This document shows positions 63,316 through 64,000 of a stretch of DNA of 64,000 bases, one piece after another (position 1 is the first letter of the stretch; the number at the start of each line of letters is the position of its first letter). Under the pieces are notes generated by a model, which saw nothing but the letters and a program-made list of their open reading frames with translations, did not search any database and was not told where the DNA came from. Source of the stretch: Rhodoplanes sp. Z2-YC6860 (GTDB taxonomy: Bacteria > Pseudomonadota > Alphaproteobacteria > Rhizobiales > Xanthobacteraceae); NCBI RefSeq assembly GCF_001579845.1, contig NZ_CP007440.1:3866029-3930028 (forward strand). The letters run 5' to 3'. A program made the translations under genes and the position numbers.

Positions 63316-63422
63316 GATGATTCCGGGCGGTTCGCAGAGACTGAGAACCTAGTGGACGCCCGGTTCCGGGACAAGGCCGGGCGACTCGTGAGAAAAATCT
63401 GCTTCGGTTGGGGAGGGACGCG

Positions 63423-64000
63423 ATGCCGATCACGCGGCGGACGTTGCTCGACGCGGTGGCCCGTCTTGGCGGCGCCGCCGCGGTCTACGAAGCGCTGGTG
63501 GCCTGGGACTTCCTGCGTGCCCCGCCGGCGATGGCCGCGCCCCTCGAGCTTGCGAAAGCGTCGGGTACCGGCAGAACCGTCGCGATCTTGGGAGCGGGGG
63601 TCGCGGGGCTTTGTGCCGCCTATGAGCTCGACCGCGCGGGCTATGTTTGCACCGTACTCGAGGCGAGCAAGCGGCCCGGCGGGCGGAGCCTGACGCTGCG
63701 TCGTGGCGACACCTTCCAGGAGATGGGCGGGCCGGTGCAGGAATGCCGCTTCGACGAAGGGCTCTGGCTGAATGCGGGGCCTGGCCGCATCCCGCATCAA
63801 CACACGCATCTGATCGACTACTGCCGACGCTTCGGCGTCGCGCTGCAGCCTTACATCTTCGCAAGCCGCGCCAACCTCTTTCATAGCGGCACGCTCGGCA
63901 ACGGCCGCACCATGCAGGTGCGCCGGGCCTACTACGATCTGCAGGGCCAGATCGCCGAGCTGCTCGACAAATGCGTCGTGAAGCCGGACATGGACCTGCC
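63423..64000 (+). CDS. FAD-dependent amine oxidase, 5' part
   Basis: The first roughly 192 codons of a flavin amine oxidase; the gene runs past the window. The N-terminus ITRRTLLDAVARLGGAAAVY resembles a twin-arginine signal (RR then hydrophobic). RTVAILGAGVAGLCAAYELD is the FAD site, VLEASKRPGGRSLTLRRG the next, and DTFQEMGGPVQEC follows. ATG 63423 follows GGGGAGGGAC. It would oxidise an amine or amino acid in the periplasm. The missing 3' part prevents naming the substrate. Confidence 0.88.
   Translation, partial: MPITRRTLLDAVARLGGAAAVYEALVAWDFLRAPPAMAAPLELAKASGTGRTVAILGAGVAGLCAAYELDRAGYVCTVLEASKRPGGRSLTLRRGDTFQEMGGPVQECRFDEGLWLNAGPGRIPHQHTHLIDYCRRFGVALQPYIFASRANLFHSGTLGNGRTMQVRRAYYDLQGQIAELLDKCVVKPDMDL

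Overview
The window is a GC-rich alphaproteobacterial chromosome segment, most likely Rhizobiales (Bradyrhizobium/Xanthobacteraceae-like). The reasons are an aapJQMP amino-acid ABC operon next to metC, a tRNA-Pro followed by an NDUFS4-type complex I subunit, an RgtE/RgtF-like polyprenyl-sugar operon, tandem cold-shock domains in one protein, dispersed palindromic repeats of the kind seen in these genomes, and seven Bug/TctC-type solute receptors with no TctA/TctB membrane partners. This placement is an inference from gene content; no database search was possible.

Layout. 1-3000: tRNA-Arg(UCG), a lipoprotein, an extradiol-dioxygenase-like VOC protein and a 2-hydroxyacid dehydrogenase. 3.2-9.6 kb: a patchy region of small or decayed genes. 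It holds a degenerate Cys-type tRNA-like element, a 57-residue four-cysteine protein, rpsU with a TTG start, tRNA-Glu, glyoxalase I, a sirtuin and a double cold-shock-domain protein closed by a strong terminator. 9.8-13.9 kb: a tightly overlapping three-gene operon (exported spermidine-synthase-like protein, membrane protein, exported beta-propeller), tRNA-Pro, the NDUFS4-like subunit, RidA and a cupin. 14-34 kb: a catabolic and transport region with Bug receptors, an AAHS-type MFS carrier, class II aldolase-family proteins, an FAD monooxygenase, a quinone reductase, an HsaA-like monooxygenase, a fumarylacetoacetate hydrolase-family protein, a dihydroxyphthalate-decarboxylase-like protein, a bacterial-luciferase-type monooxygenase and an esterase. 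This looks like several small modules for taking up and degrading aromatic or other organic acids. One Bug gene has a frameshift.

34.5-42 kb: tRNA-Arg(UCU), a 1738-residue alpha-2-macroglobulin with an intact thioester motif, and its usual partner pbpC. 42-45 kb: another Bug/class II aldolase pair and folD. 45.6-49.3 kb: a four-gene operon (ArnT-like transferase, PAP2 phosphatase, polyprenyl-phosphate glycosyltransferase, small LABN membrane protein), probably decorating lipopolysaccharide with a charged sugar. 49-56.3 kb: amidase and metC diverging from aapJQMP. 56.6-64 kb: an O-acyltransferase, a Bug receptor, a GrpB-family protein, then a sulfur cluster (cysK, sseA, SDR, persulfide-dioxygenase/rhodanese fusion) and the 5' end of an FAD amine oxidase that runs off the window.

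Most long antisense open frames in this GC-rich sequence are shadows of real genes and are omitted. No CRISPR array, prophage, insertion sequence or integrase was seen.
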